Positions 35,992 to 45,358 are shown, counted from the stretch's first letter. The stretch: DNA of 64,000 nt from Hoeflea ulvae (GCF_026619435.1 NZ_JAOVZQ010000001.1:7501-71500), one strand, 5' to 3'. The notes: generated by a model from the letters alone, not told the origin. Numbers and translations are program-made.

Positions 35992-36873
35992 ATGGGCAAC
36001 CAGATCAAGAGTGTTGGCATTATCGGCGCGGGCCAGATGGGTGGCGGCATTGCTCATGTCTGCGCCATGGCGAACTATGACGTCCATGTTCACGATGTCT
36101 CGGCCGACAGGCTTCAGACCATGCTCGCCACCATCAGCGGCAATCTTGCCGGGCAGGTGTCCTCCGGCAAGACCACCGAGGCCGAGCGCGAGGCAGCCCT
36201 TGCCCGGATCCACATGGCGCCGGAAATGTCCGACCTTGCGGCAATGGATCTGGTCATCGAGGCGGCGACGGAAGACGAGACCGTCAAGCGCAAAATCTAC
36301 CAGCAGCTCTGCCCGGTTCTCAATCCCGAGGCGCTTCTCGCCACCAACACCTCCTCGCTGTCGATCACCCGGCTGGCTTCGGCCACCGACCGGCCCGAGC
36401 GTTTCATCGGCATTCATTTCATGAACCCGGTGCCGGTGATGAAGCTGGTGGAACTGGTGCGCGGCATCGCCACCGAGGACACCACCTTCAAGACCGCGCG
36501 CGGCTTCATCGAGACACTCGACAAGACCATCACCGTCGCCGAGGATTTTCCGGCCTTCATCGTCAACCGCATCCTGCTGCCGATGATCAACGAGGCGATC
36601 TACACGCTCTATGAGGGCGTCGGATCGGTGGAAGCCATCGACACCGCCATGAAGCTTGGCGCCAACCATCCCATGGGTCCGCTGCAACTGGCCGATTTCA
36701 TCGGGCTCGACACCTGTCTGTCGATCATGCAGGTGCTCCATGACGGGCTTTCGGATTCGAAATACCGGCCCTGTCCGCTGCTGGTCAAATATGTCGAGGC
36801 CGGCTGGCTCGGACGCAAATCCGGCCGCGGGTTCTATGATTATCGCGGCGACGTTCCCGTCCCCACCCGGTAA
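35992..36873 (+). CDS. 3-hydroxybutyryl-CoA dehydrogenase
   Basis: The enzyme oxidises 3-hydroxyacyl-CoA or reduces acetoacetyl-CoA with NAD(P). The 293-residue protein has the Rossmann motif GIIGAGQMGGGIAHV, the family signature HFMNPVPVMKLVE and the C-terminal domain segment ANHPMGPLQLADFIGLD. Single-domain length is normal for Hbd/PaaH. The start at 35992 (MGNQIKSVGIIG) fits homologues; an earlier in-frame start would add 21 residues. Its place beside etfBA links it to fatty-acid or polyhydroxybutyrate metabolism, which is inference. The DUF4442 gene follows after 8 bp. Confidence 0.96.
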   Translation: MGNQIKSVGIIGAGQMGGGIAHVCAMANYDVHVHDVSADRLQTMLATISGNLAGQVSSGKTTEAEREAALARIHMAPEMSDLAAMDLVIEAATEDETVKRKIYQQLCPVLNPEALLATNTSSLSITRLASATDRPERFIGIHFMNPVPVMKLVELVRGIATEDTTFKTARGFIETLDKTITVAEDFPAFIVNRILLPMINEAIYTLYEGVGSVEAIDTAMKLGANHPMGPLQLADFIGLDTCLSIMQVLHDGLSDSKYRPCPLLVKYVEAGWLGRKSGRGFYDYRGDVPVPTR

Positions 36874-36881
36874 GACCGCAG

Positions 36882-37352
36882 ATGAAAGCAAATGCCCTCC
36901 GCCGCGGCATGAACCTGTGGCCGCCGCTGCTGTGCGCCGGCATCAGGATCGTGCGCATCAGCGATGATTTCCGCGCCGTCGATGTCGAATTGCGCGAACG
37001 CGTCTACAACAGGAACTATGTCGGCTGCCATTTCGGCGGATCGCTCTTTGCCATGACCGATCCGTTCTGGATGCTGATGGTGATGCGCAATCTCGATCGC
37101 AGCTACACGGTCTGGGACAGATCCGCCGGGATAGACTTCCTGCGCCCCGGCCGCGGCACGGTGTCGGCGAGCTTTCGGCTGGCAGAGGCCATGCTCGACG
37201 AGATCCGGGCCAACACGCAAACCCAGGGCTCGACCTTTCTGCGGGCATTTTCGGTCGATATCGTCAATGCCGAAGGCGAGGCCGTGGCCCGGGTCAGCAA
37301 GACCCTGCACATCCGCCGCAAACCCGACACCCGCACCCGCATCGGCGGCTGA
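36882..37352 (+). CDS. DUF4442 domain-containing hotdog-fold protein
   Basis: The 156-residue protein belongs to DUF4442, a relative of hotdog thioesterases. The segments YNRNYVGCHFGGSLFAMTDPF and SAGIDFLRPGRGTV are typical of that fold, with a glycine-rich helix region. Acyl-CoA hydrolysis is possible but unproved for the family. It begins 8 bp after the 3-hydroxybutyryl-CoA dehydrogenase gene, which supports a link to acyl-CoA metabolism. There is no signal peptide or membrane helix. Neighbour downstream is an unrelated small membrane protein. Confidence 0.85.
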   Translation: MKANALRRGMNLWPPLLCAGIRIVRISDDFRAVDVELRERVYNRNYVGCHFGGSLFAMTDPFWMLMVMRNLDRSYTVWDRSAGIDFLRPGRGTVSASFRLAEAMLDEIRANTQTQGSTFLRAFSVDIVNAEGEAVARVSKTLHIRRKPDTRTRIGG

Positions 37353-37400
37353 GGCAACCCGTCCGTTCCCGGATGCGGTGCGACGTCACCACTCGATGCG

Positions 37401-37452
37401 GCCACATGAATATAAAACATATTGAATATACAATTCATATACCCTATATATC
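37401..37452. promoter_or_regulatory. AT-rich candidate operator/promoter region before the DUF2892 gene
   Basis: A 50-bp AT-rich island contains TGAAT-N5-ATTCA (37423-37437), flanked by ATAT on both sides, in a GC-rich genome. It begins about 60 bp before the DUF2892 gene. It looks like a control site. Confidence 0.4.
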
Positions 37453-37513
37453 TCTCAGGTGAAGCCGCCGGACCCCCGTCGGCGCGGGCACGGCCCGCGA
37501 CAGATCAGAGGAT

Positions 37514-37723
37514 ATGAAAATGGGACTTGATCGTACGATTTTGGCATTCGCGGGAGTGATGGTTCTTTTGTCCGTGGCTCTCGGCGTCTATGTGTCTCCC
37601 TACTGGCATCTGCTGACGGTCTTTGTCGGCCTCAACCTGATCCAGTCTTCGGTCACCGGCTTCTGCCCGGCGGCGATGGTTTTCAAGAAACTGGGCGTCA
37701 AGCCGGGATGCGCCTTCAACTGA
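37514..37723 (+). CDS. DUF2892 domain-containing small membrane protein
   Basis: The 69-residue protein has two short membrane helices (FAGVMVLLSVALGV, YWHLLTVFVGLNLIQ) and the conserved motif TGFCPAAMVFKKLGVK, matching the YgaP membrane module without the rhodanese domain. Such proteins often sit in sulfide-responsive operons controlled by ArsR-family repressors; no such regulator is adjacent here. AGAGGAT precedes the ATG closely, so the ATG at 37520 could also be used. It converges on tlpA. The AT-rich region upstream is distinctive. Confidence 0.88.
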   Translation: MKMGLDRTILAFAGVMVLLSVALGVYVSPYWHLLTVFVGLNLIQSSVTGFCPAAMVFKKLGVKPGCAFN

Positions 37724-37789
37724 CGGCCGGACGACAGGAACAATGCCCGATCGGGCGTGGCCGGAACATTCAGGCCGCGCCCTGATTGT

Positions 37790-38464
37790 TCAGCCCGCCT
37801 TGAGTGCGGCAACCAGTGCCTTGGCGTCGTCGCTGGCCCATTCCGCCGGCCCGTTCATGCCGCCCAGCATGCAGCCGTCCTTGCCGATCATCAGCGTCAC
37901 CGGCAGGCCGAAGGCCAGCCCTTCCCTTTTCAGCGTGTTGAACACGCCCATGGTTTCATCACGGTAGAGCCCGAGATTGGCGACGCCGATTTCCTCGAGG
38001 AAAGCCGCGGGCTTGGCCACGTCGCCGGTGTCGATATTGACCGCCAGCACCTTGAAGCCGTCATCACCCAGTTCCGACTGCAATTCCGACAGGGCCGGCA
38101 TTTCCGCGCGGCAGGGAGCGCACCAGGTCGCCCAGAGATTGACCAGGAGCGCCTGACCGGAAAAATCCGCCAGACTCATCTCGACGCCATCCTCGGAGGT
38201 GAATCCGAGCTCAGGAAGCGCGATCGCGGTCTCGCGAACCGCCATTGCAGCCACCTCTCCCTTGGCCAGCGGCTTGAGCCTGGCAAGCAGCTCCGAATCC
38301 GCCTTGCATTCGGCTTGTGTCGCTGATCCGGGACTTTCGGCCAGCAGCGCATTGCCAGACGGTGATGCTTTCCAGTATATCCCGGCAGCCCCCACCATGA
38401 CGCCGAGCGCAATTGCAATTGCGACGAGGGCGCCGGTGGACAGGTGGGTGCGCGATTGGCTCAT
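37790..38464 (-). CDS. TlpA family thiol-disulfide oxidoreductase
   Basis: A membrane-anchored periplasmic thioredoxin-like protein. After one N-terminal helix ([20 protein letters not shown]) the thioredoxin domain has the active site WCAPC (114-118) and the cis-proline segment GLPVTLMIG. TlpA proteins keep copper and cytochrome c biogenesis cysteines reduced in rhizobia. The 224-residue reading starts at the ATG at 38464, with GGAG 7 nt upstream. It diverges from argH with only 21 bp between starts, so promoters must reach into coding sequence. Which partner it reduces is not evident. Confidence 0.92.
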   Translation of the reverse strand: MSQSRTHLSTGALVAIAIALGVMVGAAGIYWKASPSGNALLAESPGSATQAECKADSELLARLKPLAKGEVAAMAVRETAIALPELGFTSEDGVEMSLADFSGQALLVNLWATWCAPCRAEMPALSELQSELGDDGFKVLAVNIDTGDVAKPAAFLEEIGVANLGLYRDETMGVFNTLKREGLAFGLPVTLMIGKDGCMLGGMNGPAEWASDDAKALVAALKAG

Positions 38465-38485
38465 GACAAACTCCAAGGCAGGCTC

Positions 38486-39886
38486 ATGTCGACAGATAAT
38501 GACAAACAGGCGTCAAACCAGATGTGGGGCGGACGATTTGCCTCCGGACCCGATGCCATCATGGAGGAAATCAACGCCAGTATCGATTTCGACCGCAAGC
38601 TCTATACCCAGGATATCCGCGGATCCCTCGCACATGCGGCCATGCTTGCCAAGACTGGCATAATTTCGAGCGAAGACTGCGACAAGATTTCTCACGGACT
38701 GAACACGATCCTGTCAGAGATCAATGAAGGCAGCTTCGTTTTCTCGCGCCAGCTCGAAGACATTCACATGAACATCGAATCGCGGCTGGCCGAGCTCATC
38801 GGCCCGACCGCCGGTCGGCTGCACACCGCGCGCTCGCGCAATGACCAGGTCGCGCTTGATTTCCGCCTCTGGGTCAAGGAAGAGCTGGTCCGCACCGAAG
38901 CCGCGCTGACCCGGCTGATCACCGCCTTTCTCGACAAGGCCGAGCTGCATGCCGACACCGTCATGCCCGGCTTCACCCATCTTCAGTCGGCTCAGCCGGT
39001 CACCTTCGGCCATCATTGCATGGCCTATGTCGAAATGTTCGGCCGCGACCGCCAGCGCGTGCGCCATGCCATCGAGCACATGGACGAGAGCCCGATTGGT
39101 GCCGCAGCGCTTGCCGGCACCGGCTTTCCCATCGACCGCGACATGACCGCCCAGGCGCTCGGCTTCCGCGAACCCACCCGCAATTCGATCGATACCGTGT
39201 CGGACCGTGACTTCGCGCTCGAATTCCTGTCGCTGGCCGCGATCTGCGCCGTGCACCTGTCGCGGCTGGCCGAGGAAATCGTCATCTGGTCGACGCCGCA
39301 ATTCGGCTTCGTGCGACTCTCCGACGCGTTTTCCACCGGCTCCTCGATCATGCCGCAGAAGAAGAACCCCGATGCCGCGGAACTGGTGCGCGCCAAGACC
39401 GGCCGCATCAATGGCTCGCTGGTGGCGCTTCTGACCATCATGAAGGGACTCCCGCTGGCCTATTCCAAGGACATGCAGGAAGACAAGGAACAGGTCTTTG
39501 ACGCGGCCGAGAGCCTGGAGCTGTCGATTGCCGCCATGACAGGCATGATGAGCGACATGGAAATCCGGACCGACCAGATGCGCAAGGCCGCCGGATCGGG
39601 CTATTCCACCGCAACCGATCTCGCCGACTGGCTGGTGCGCGAGGCAGGCCTGCCGTTCCGCGATGCCCATCACGCCACCGGACATGCCGTCGCCATGGCC
39701 GAGCAAAAAGGCTGCGAACTGGCCGAATTGTCGCTCGAGGATCTGCAAAGCATCAATCCGGCGATCACCGCAGGGATTTTCGACGTCCTGACCGTCGAAG
39801 CCTCCGTCGCCAGCCGGCAGAGCTTTGGCGGCACCGCACCCTCGCAGGTGCGCAAGCAGATTGCCTGGTGGCGCGCACGCAACTGA
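38486..39886 (+). CDS. argH: Argininosuccinate lyase
   Basis: ArgH splits argininosuccinate into arginine and fumarate, the last step of arginine synthesis. The 466-residue protein has the superfamily signature [15 protein letters not shown] and the conserved [14 protein letters not shown] and [13 protein letters not shown] regions. The protein starts [18 protein letters not shown]. It heads an operon with lptM, lysA and the TIGR02302-type gene. The intact argH suggests arginine synthesis is functional, which makes the argJ frameshifts elsewhere suspicious. Confidence 0.98.
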   Translation: MSTDNDKQASNQMWGGRFASGPDAIMEEINASIDFDRKLYTQDIRGSLAHAAMLAKTGIISSEDCDKISHGLNTILSEINEGSFVFSRQLEDIHMNIESRLAELIGPTAGRLHTARSRNDQVALDFRLWVKEELVRTEAALTRLITAFLDKAELHADTVMPGFTHLQSAQPVTFGHHCMAYVEMFGRDRQRVRHAIEHMDESPIGAAALAGTGFPIDRDMTAQALGFREPTRNSIDTVSDRDFALEFLSLAAICAVHLSRLAEEIVIWSTPQFGFVRLSDAFSTGSSIMPQKKNPDAAELVRAKTGRINGSLVALLTIMKGLPLAYSKDMQEDKEQVFDAAESLELSIAAMTGMMSDMEIRTDQMRKAAGSGYSTATDLADWLVREAGLPFRDAHHATGHAVAMAEQKGCELAELSLEDLQSINPAITAGIFDVLTVEASVASRQSFGGTAPSQVRKQIAWWRARN

Positions 39887-39977
39887 GACCCGCGGACAAA
39901 GCAGGTGCACATCGCGGCGAAAACTTGTATGTAGGCCACCGCTTTGGACGTTATCAGACTATCGTGAGGAACAGCGA

Positions 39978-40166
39978 ATGACGACCGGTCCCTGGATCAA
40001 AACCATAGGCGCAATGGCGCTGCTCGCCGTGGTCCTCGCAGGCTGTGGCAAAAAGGGGCCGCTCGAGCGTCCCGGCGTGACGGCAACCACGACGATAGCC
40101 GATGGCGAAACCGCGCCCGCACCGGCGCCCGAACGCCGTTTCATCCTTGACGGTCTTCTTGAATAG
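39978..40166 (+). CDS. lptM: Small lipoprotein LptM (YifL family)
   Basis: The 62-residue protein has a lipoprotein signal peptide with lipobox LAGC (Cys23) directly followed by GKKGPLERPG, the LptM signature. LptM stabilises the LptD-LptE translocon for lipopolysaccharide in Escherichia coli. GAGGA precedes the ATG at 39978. It sits 10 bp before lysA, the standard position of this gene next to lysA. The short proline-alanine tail is typical. It is easily missed because of size. Confidence 0.92.
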   Translation: MTTGPWIKTIGAMALLAVVLAGCGKKGPLERPGVTATTTIADGETAPAPAPERRFILDGLLE

Positions 40167-40175
40167 GCATTCCCA

Positions 40176-41444
40176 GTGAATCATTTTGAGTATCGCGACG
40201 GCGTTCTGCACGCTGAAGGCGTCAGCCTTCCCGACATCGCCGCCCAGGTCGGCACTCCGTTCTATTGCTATTCCAGCGCCACGCTGACCCGGCACTACAA
40301 GGTGTTTTCGGGCGCCTTCGCCGATATCGATTCGATGGTCTGTTTCGCCATGAAGGCCAATTCCAACCAGGCCGTCCTCAAGACCCTGGCGCAGCTGGGA
40401 TCCGGCGTCGACGTGGTCTCCGAAGGTGAGCTGCGCCGCGCCCTGGCCGCCGGTGTGCCTGCCTCCAGGATCATGTTTTCGGGCGTCGGCAAGACCGTGC
40501 GCGAAATGGACGCCGCACTGGCCGCCGACATCTACTGCTTCAACATCGAATCCGAACCCGAACTCGAAGTGCTCAATGCCCGGGCGCTCGCCATGGGCAA
40601 GGTTGCGCCGATTTCCTTCCGCATCAATCCCGATGTCGACGCCAGGACCCATGCCAAGATCTCGACCGGCAAGAAGGAAGACAAGTTCGGCATCTCCTGG
40701 AAGCGCGCGCCTGCGGTCTACAATCACGCGGCAACGCTTGCCGGCGTGCGCGTTACCGGCATAGACATGCATATCGGCAGCCAGATCACCGAGCTGCAGC
40801 CTTTCGATGATGCGCTCAAGCTGATGGTCGAGCTGATCACTGCCCTGCGCGCCGATGGCCACACGATCGATCATTTCGACATCGGCGGCGGCCTCGGCGT
40901 TCCCTACCGCGATGACAATCTGCCGCCGCCCGATCCCGATGCCTATGGCAAGATGGTCAAGGCCCGGCTGCGCGACCTGGGCTGCAAGGTCATTCTCGAA
41001 CCCGGCCGCCTGATCGTCGCCAATGCCGGCGTGCTGGTGACCGAAGTCATCTATGTCAAGGATGGCGGCGACAAGACCTTCGTCATCGTCGATGCGGCGA
41101 TGAACGACCTGATCCGGCCGACGCTCTACGAGGCCTGGCACGAGATCCGCCCGGTGCGGATTTCCGCTGCCAATGCCCCGCGCATCCGCGCCGATATTGT
41201 CGGCCCGGTCTGCGAAAGCGGCGATTATCTTGCCCGGGACCGGGAAATGGCCGAACCCAGGCCCGGCGACCTGATTGCCGTCGGATCGGCCGGCGCCTAT
41301 GGCGCGGTACAGGCGGGAACCTACAACACCAGGCTTCTCGTTCCCGAGGTTCTGGTGCATGGCGACCGCTTCCACATCGTTCGCAAGCGCCCGTCCTACG
41401 AGGATCTGATCGGCATGGATTCGGTGCCGGCCTGGCTCGACTGA
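40176..41444 (+). CDS. lysA: Diaminopimelate decarboxylase
   Basis: LysA removes CO2 from meso-diaminopimelate to make lysine, using PLP. The 422-residue protein has the PLP lysine in CFAMKANSNQAVLKTL, the HIGSQI motif, the GGGLGVPY phosphate loop and the CESGDYLA substrate cysteine region. Start codon at 40176 is GTG, 9 bp after lptM. Together with lysC it brackets the lysine branch. It is followed by the TIGR02302-type gene on the same strand. Confidence 0.98.
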   Translation: MNHFEYRDGVLHAEGVSLPDIAAQVGTPFYCYSSATLTRHYKVFSGAFADIDSMVCFAMKANSNQAVLKTLAQLGSGVDVVSEGELRRALAAGVPASRIMFSGVGKTVREMDAALAADIYCFNIESEPELEVLNARALAMGKVAPISFRINPDVDARTHAKISTGKKEDKFGISWKRAPAVYNHAATLAGVRVTGIDMHIGSQITELQPFDDALKLMVELITALRADGHTIDHFDIGGGLGVPYRDDNLPPPDPDAYGKMVKARLRDLGCKVILEPGRLIVANAGVLVTEVIYVKDGGDKTFVIVDAAMNDLIRPTLYEAWHEIRPVRISAANAPRIRADIVGPVCESGDYLARDREMAEPRPGDLIAVGSAGAYGAVQAGTYNTRLLVPEVLVHGDRFHIVRKRPSYEDLIGMDSVPAWLD

Positions 41445-41553
41445 GCCGGGCTGCCGCCGTTCCGGGTCTGCCTTCAGCCTGACTTTTTTGTCACAGGCCT
41501 CGCCTTGGCCGCAAAGACTGCTATCTTCATGTCTGACGCTGAAGGAAACCGAG

Positions 41554-44133
41554 ATGGCAGACAGACCCGGCAGCAAGCACACCGCCCCGACACAAAGCCC
41601 TGATGACGCCCGCCGCGCGGTCGCCTTCGGCCGCCTGCGCATGCGGCTCAACCTGTGGCTCGGCCGTCTCATCACGCTTTCGGCCCCGCTCCTGGCCGTC
41701 GTCGCCCTGTATCTGAGCTTCTCCTGGTTCGGAGTTTTCAGGATCGTGCCGGACTGGCTGCGGCTGGCGCTTCTCGGGCTGTTCTGTCTGGCCTTCCTGG
41801 CCTCGCTGTGGCCTTTGACGCGCTTCCGGTCCCCCGACCGCGGCGAAATCGACACCCGGCTGGAAACGGAGAACCGCATCGCCAATCAGGCGATCGCCAG
41901 CCAGGATGACACTGTTGCGGCGACCGATCCGCTGGCGCGCGCGCTGTGGGATGAACATCGCCGCCGCATGGCGCAAACCATCGGCACGCTCGAAACCGGC
42001 CTTCCGCGCTCAAGCCTGCCGGCGCGCGATCCCTGGGGCATCCGTGTCGCGGTTGCGCTGACGCTGTTTGTCGCCTTCGGCTATTCCTTTTCGGGCAATG
42101 CCGGCCGGCCCGGCGACGCCCTTGTCAGCCACGCAACCAGCACATTGCCGGATGTCCGCATCGACGCCTGGATCACCCCGCCGTCCTATGTCAATCAGGC
42201 TCCGGTCTTCCTCACCGGACTTGATCGTGATGCAGGCCTTCCTGTCGACGCCTTCGACGGCAGCGAGGTCACGATCCAGATTGGCGGCGGCGATGCCGAT
42301 GCCGTGGTGACCTGGGGGGCGGACGAGGCATCGCAGAGCCCGGTCGAGCGATCCGAAGCCGGCGCCACCGGCAGGCCGGCAGCCGCAGGGGCCGCGACCT
42401 GGACATTCAGACCGGACTCCGACGGTCGGCTTGAAATCAGCGCCGGCCGGTCCGCAGCCGGCTTCAGCATTCACCTGATCCCTGACGCACCTCCCGTTGC
42501 CGCATTCGTCGAAACCCCGCGCCGCGCCGTCAACGGCGCGCTGGAGCTCGATTACACGCTGAGCGACGACCACGGCATTGCCCGCGCCGAGGCGGAAATC
42601 ATCCCCGCCGGGGACGCCGCACCTGATGCCCGGCCCTTGTTTGACCCGCCGAAATACCGGCTGTCGCTGCCGCGCCGGTCGTCCGAGGACAACCGCGCGG
42701 TGTCGAGCCACGACCTCACCGAACACCCGCTGGCCGGCCAGAACGTGAAGATCACCCTTGTCGCCATTGACGGCGCGGGCCAGGAAGGCCGCAGCGAAAC
42801 CCTGGAAACGGTTCTGCCCGGGCGGCGCTTTTCAGAACCGCTTGCAGCAGCGGTGGTCGAGCAGCGCGGCGTGCTGGCGCTTGATGCCAACAATCTGCGC
42901 CGGGTCTATGACCTGCATGATGCGCTGACGATTGCGCCGGAAGAGACCATTCCCGACCTCACCCATTACCTGTTGCTGCAATCGGTCCGCGGCCGGCTTG
43001 AAAATGCCCGCAGCGATGAAGACCTTCGTGCCGCCATCGATTACATGTGGGGCGTCGCCCTGCAGCTTGAGGATGGCAATCTGTCGCTGGCCGAACGTCG
43101 ACTGCGCGATGCCCAGAATGCGCTGGCCGAAGCGCTGGAAAACGGCGCCACCGACGAGGAGATCGCCCAGCTGATGGACGAGCTGCGCGAAGCGATGCAG
43201 GAATATCTGCGTGAACTGGCGCGCCAGAACCCCGCAAACCAGAATGGCGAGACCCAGCAGGCCATGCCGGAAAACATGCTGCGCCAGCGCGACCTCGACA
43301 ACATGCTCGACCAGATCGAGAACCTGGCCCGCTCCGGCGCCCGCGACCAGGCTCAGCAGATGCTGCAGGAATTGCAGCGCATGATGAACAATCTGCAGGC
43401 CGGCCGGCAGCAACGCCAGCAGCAGCAGGGCGGTCCGATGCGCCAGCAGATGGACAAGCTGGGCGAACTCATGCGCAAGCAGCAGCAGTTGATGGACGAA
43501 ACCATGCGCGCCGACCGTGAGCGCCAGAGCCAGCCCGGCGAAGGCCGCGACCGTCAGCAGCAACAGGGTCAGCAGCAGCCCGGAGACGGCCAGGACCAGG
43601 GACAGGAGGGCCAGGGCGCACAGTCACTGGAAGAGATGCTCGGCGCGCTGGGGCGCAGCCAGCAGGAACTGCGTGACGCGCTGGGACAATTGCAGAGCGA
43701 TCTCGAGGGAATGGGCATACAGCCGTCGGAAGGATTTGGCGAAGCCGGTGAAGCCATGGGCGATGCCGCCGGCAATCTTGAGGGCGGAGAAACCGGTCAG
43801 GCGCTGAGCGATCAGGGCCGCGCTTTGCAGGCGCTGCGCCAGGGCGCCGAGGACATGATGAACCAGATGATGCAGGCGATGGGCGACCAGCAGGGCGAAG
43901 CGGAGGGTGAAGGCCCTGCCCGCAACGGCAACCGCGCAGCCGATGACCGCGATCCGCTTGGCCGGCCGCGCTCGACCACCGGTCCGGATTTCGGCAGCCG
44001 GGTCAAGGTGCCCGACGAGATCGACATCCAGCGCGCCCGCGAAATTCTGGACGCCATTCGCGAACGTCTCGGCGACCAATTGTCGCCCGAACTGGAAAAG
44101 CGCTATCTCGAACGCCTTCTCGACCTGAAATAG
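41554..44133 (+). CDS. TIGR02302-type large membrane protein of unknown function
   Basis: The 859-residue protein has two N-terminal membrane helices (LITLSAPLLAVVALYLSFSW and LALLGLFCLAFLASLWPL) and a third at about 160. A periplasmic region follows, then a long Gln/Glu-rich helical tail (from about residue 540) with stretches such as QRQQQQGGPMRQQMDKLGE. This pattern matches the TIGR02302 family, known only as a conserved alphaproteobacterial protein. AAGGA lies 7 nt before the ATG at 41554. It precedes the convergent cpdR gene by 7 bp. Envelope or cell-cycle function is conjecture; no enzyme motif is seen. Confidence 0.88.
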   Translation: MADRPGSKHTAPTQSPDDARRAVAFGRLRMRLNLWLGRLITLSAPLLAVVALYLSFSWFGVFRIVPDWLRLALLGLFCLAFLASLWPLTRFRSPDRGEIDTRLETENRIANQAIASQDDTVAATDPLARALWDEHRRRMAQTIGTLETGLPRSSLPARDPWGIRVAVALTLFVAFGYSFSGNAGRPGDALVSHATSTLPDVRIDAWITPPSYVNQAPVFLTGLDRDAGLPVDAFDGSEVTIQIGGGDADAVVTWGADEASQSPVERSEAGATGRPAAAGAATWTFRPDSDGRLEISAGRSAAGFSIHLIPDAPPVAAFVETPRRAVNGALELDYTLSDDHGIARAEAEIIPAGDAAPDARPLFDPPKYRLSLPRRSSEDNRAVSSHDLTEHPLAGQNVKITLVAIDGAGQEGRSETLETVLPGRRFSEPLAAAVVEQRGVLALDANNLRRVYDLHDALTIAPEETIPDLTHYLLLQSVRGRLENARSDEDLRAAIDYMWGVALQLEDGNLSLAERRLRDAQNALAEALENGATDEEIAQLMDELREAMQEYLRELARQNPANQNGETQQAMPENMLRQRDLDNMLDQIENLARSGARDQAQQMLQELQRMMNNLQAGRQQRQQQQGGPMRQQMDKLGELMRKQQQLMDETMRADRERQSQPGEGRDRQQQQGQQQPGDGQDQGQEGQGAQSLEEMLGALGRSQQELRDALGQLQSDLEGMGIQPSEGFGEAGEAMGDAAGNLEGGETGQALSDQGRALQALRQGAEDMMNQMMQAMGDQQGEAEGEGPARNGNRAADDRDPLGRPRSTTGPDFGSRVKVPDEIDIQRAREILDAIRERLGDQLSPELEKRYLERLLDLK

Positions 44134-44140
44134 GGAACCG

Positions 44141-44509
44141 TCAGGCGGCCTTCCTGGTCAACGCATCGGCCACCGCCTGGCGGATCTGCGGCAGGGTGAA
44201 GGGCTTTTCCACCACGTCCACCACGATGCGCATCAGCGGTTCGGCCCGCTCGCGCTGCTCGGCAAATCCGGTCATCAGCAGGATCGGCATGTCGGGAACC
44301 AGTTCAGCCGTGGCCGTCGCCAGCGCAATGCCGTCCATGATCGGCATGCGGATATCGGACAACAGCAGGTCGAACCCCTCGGCCTGCAGATAGTCGAGCG
44401 CTTCGGCGCCGTCTCCTGCCTCGACGATTTCATGCCCGTCGATCACGAGCGCGCGGGCAACAAAGCGCCGCAGCGACTCTTCATCTTCGGCAATCAGGAT
44501 TCTCGCCAT
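44141..44509 (-). CDS. cpdR: Response regulator, CpdR type
   Basis: A single receiver domain of 122 residues with no output domain. Phosphoacceptor Asp52 (LLSDIRMPIMDG), Thr80 and Lys102 (VEKPF) are intact. This layout and the start MARILIAEDEE match CpdR, which in its unphosphorylated state directs ClpXP to degrade CtrA-pathway proteins in alphaproteobacteria. I start at the ATG at 44509 because GGAG is 8 nt upstream; the ATG at 44515 is too close to it. Its control may involve the repeated TTGCCGCAA motifs upstream. A candidate CtrA box lies 1.6 kb away before ftsE. Confidence 0.88.
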   Translation of the reverse strand: MARILIAEDEESLRRFVARALVIDGHEIVEAGDGAEALDYLQAEGFDLLLSDIRMPIMDGIALATATAELVPDMPILLMTGFAEQRERAEPLMRIVVDVVEKPFTLPQIRQAVADALTRKAA

Positions 44510-44590
44510 TGTCATGCTCCCGGGGCCTGCGCGGTCAAATCGGAGATCTGAACAAGCGCTTGCGTGCGAATCACAGGGCTACCGCGTGTG

Positions 44591-44660
44591 GCCACCACCG
44601 GTGGTGGCGCACTGCAGCGCAGCCGTTTGCCGCAACCTATGATTTGAAACTTGCCGCAAC
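44591..44660. promoter_or_regulatory. Palindrome and paired TTGCCGCAA repeats upstream of cpdR
   Basis: An 18-bp perfect palindrome (GCCACCACC with GGTGGTGGC) covers 44591-44608. Two identical copies of TTGCCGCAAC, each containing the inverted repeat TTGC-C-GCAA, start at 44627 and 44651, 24 bp apart. They lie 80-150 bp upstream of cpdR in the 199-bp gap 44516-44714, which has no gene. Confidence 0.5.
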
Positions 44661-44714
44661 ATGGACTGAATGTAGCGCAAACCGGGGCAAAAAACCACGC
44701 CGGAGCCTTCGGAC

Positions 44715-45257
44715 TCAGGCGTCGCCCTTGACCACGCCGACAAATGGCAGCTCGCGGAAGGCATAGGCTACATCCATGCCGTAGCCGACGACGAAATAGT
44801 CCGGGCATTCGAACCCGACATAATCAGCGTCCAATGTGCCCTCGCGGCGCGACCGCTTGTCCAGAAGCACGGCGATGTCGACATGATTGGCGCCGCGCTC
44901 ATACATCAGGTCGCGGGCAAATCTCAGTGTCCGGCCTGATTCGAGAATGTCGTCGATGAGCAGCACGTCGCGGCCCTTCACGTCACTGTCGATGTCCTTG
45001 ATGATCTTGACGCCCTGGCTGGTGGTTCCGCGGCCATAGCTCGACAGGGTGATGAACTCGACCTCGGGCTCGAGCCCGGCATCATGCAGCGCCCGGATCA
45101 GGTCGGCGGCAAAAATGAACGAGCCCTTGAGAATGGAGATGACCAGCAGGTCGTTCTTCGGATTGGCAGCGATCTCGGAAGCCATGATGCGATTGCGCTG
45201 GGCAATCACCTCGGGCGTGAACAAGGGCTCGATGATTTTTCCGCGCACAACCGGCAT
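44715..45257 (-). CDS. hpt: Hypoxanthine phosphoribosyltransferase
   Basis: A purine-salvage enzyme that makes IMP (and GMP) from the base and PRPP. The 180-residue protein carries the PRPP motif DVLLIDDILESGRT (97-110), the flexible loop region LSSYGRGTTSQG and the C-terminal VGYGMDVAYAFRELPFVG. Length is typical. It lies on the minus strand between the membrane-protein gene and cpdR. A small hairpin lies before its start. The base preference (hypoxanthine over guanine) follows family naming and is not readable directly. Confidence 0.95.
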   Translation of the reverse strand: MPVVRGKIIEPLFTPEVIAQRNRIMASEIAANPKNDLLVISILKGSFIFAADLIRALHDAGLEPEVEFITLSSYGRGTTSQGVKIIKDIDSDVKGRDVLLIDDILESGRTLRFARDLMYERGANHVDIAVLLDKRSRREGTLDADYVGFECPDYFVVGYGMDVAYAFRELPFVGVVKGDA

Positions 45258-45311
45258 TCGCGCTCTCCAGATAGTTCGGTCAACATTGCCGCACTGTCCT
45301 AGAGCCGATCA

Positions 45312-45336
45312 GGACCAAATGGAAGCGATTTGATCC
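45312..45336 (-). terminator. Hairpin between the membrane-protein gene and hpt
   Basis: GGACCAAAT pairs with ATTTGATCC (one mismatch) around a 7-nt loop. It follows the stop at 45359 on the minus strand. There is no clear T tract, so it may be an mRNA-stability element. Confidence 0.35.
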
Positions 45337-45358
45337 GTTCTGGCCTGCTTCGAGGCGC

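Noticed and set aside
43200..43620. CAG-rich repetitive tract resembling a tandem repeat
   Set aside because: It encodes the Gln-rich coil of the TIGR02302-type protein and has no exact repeat unit or regular spacing.
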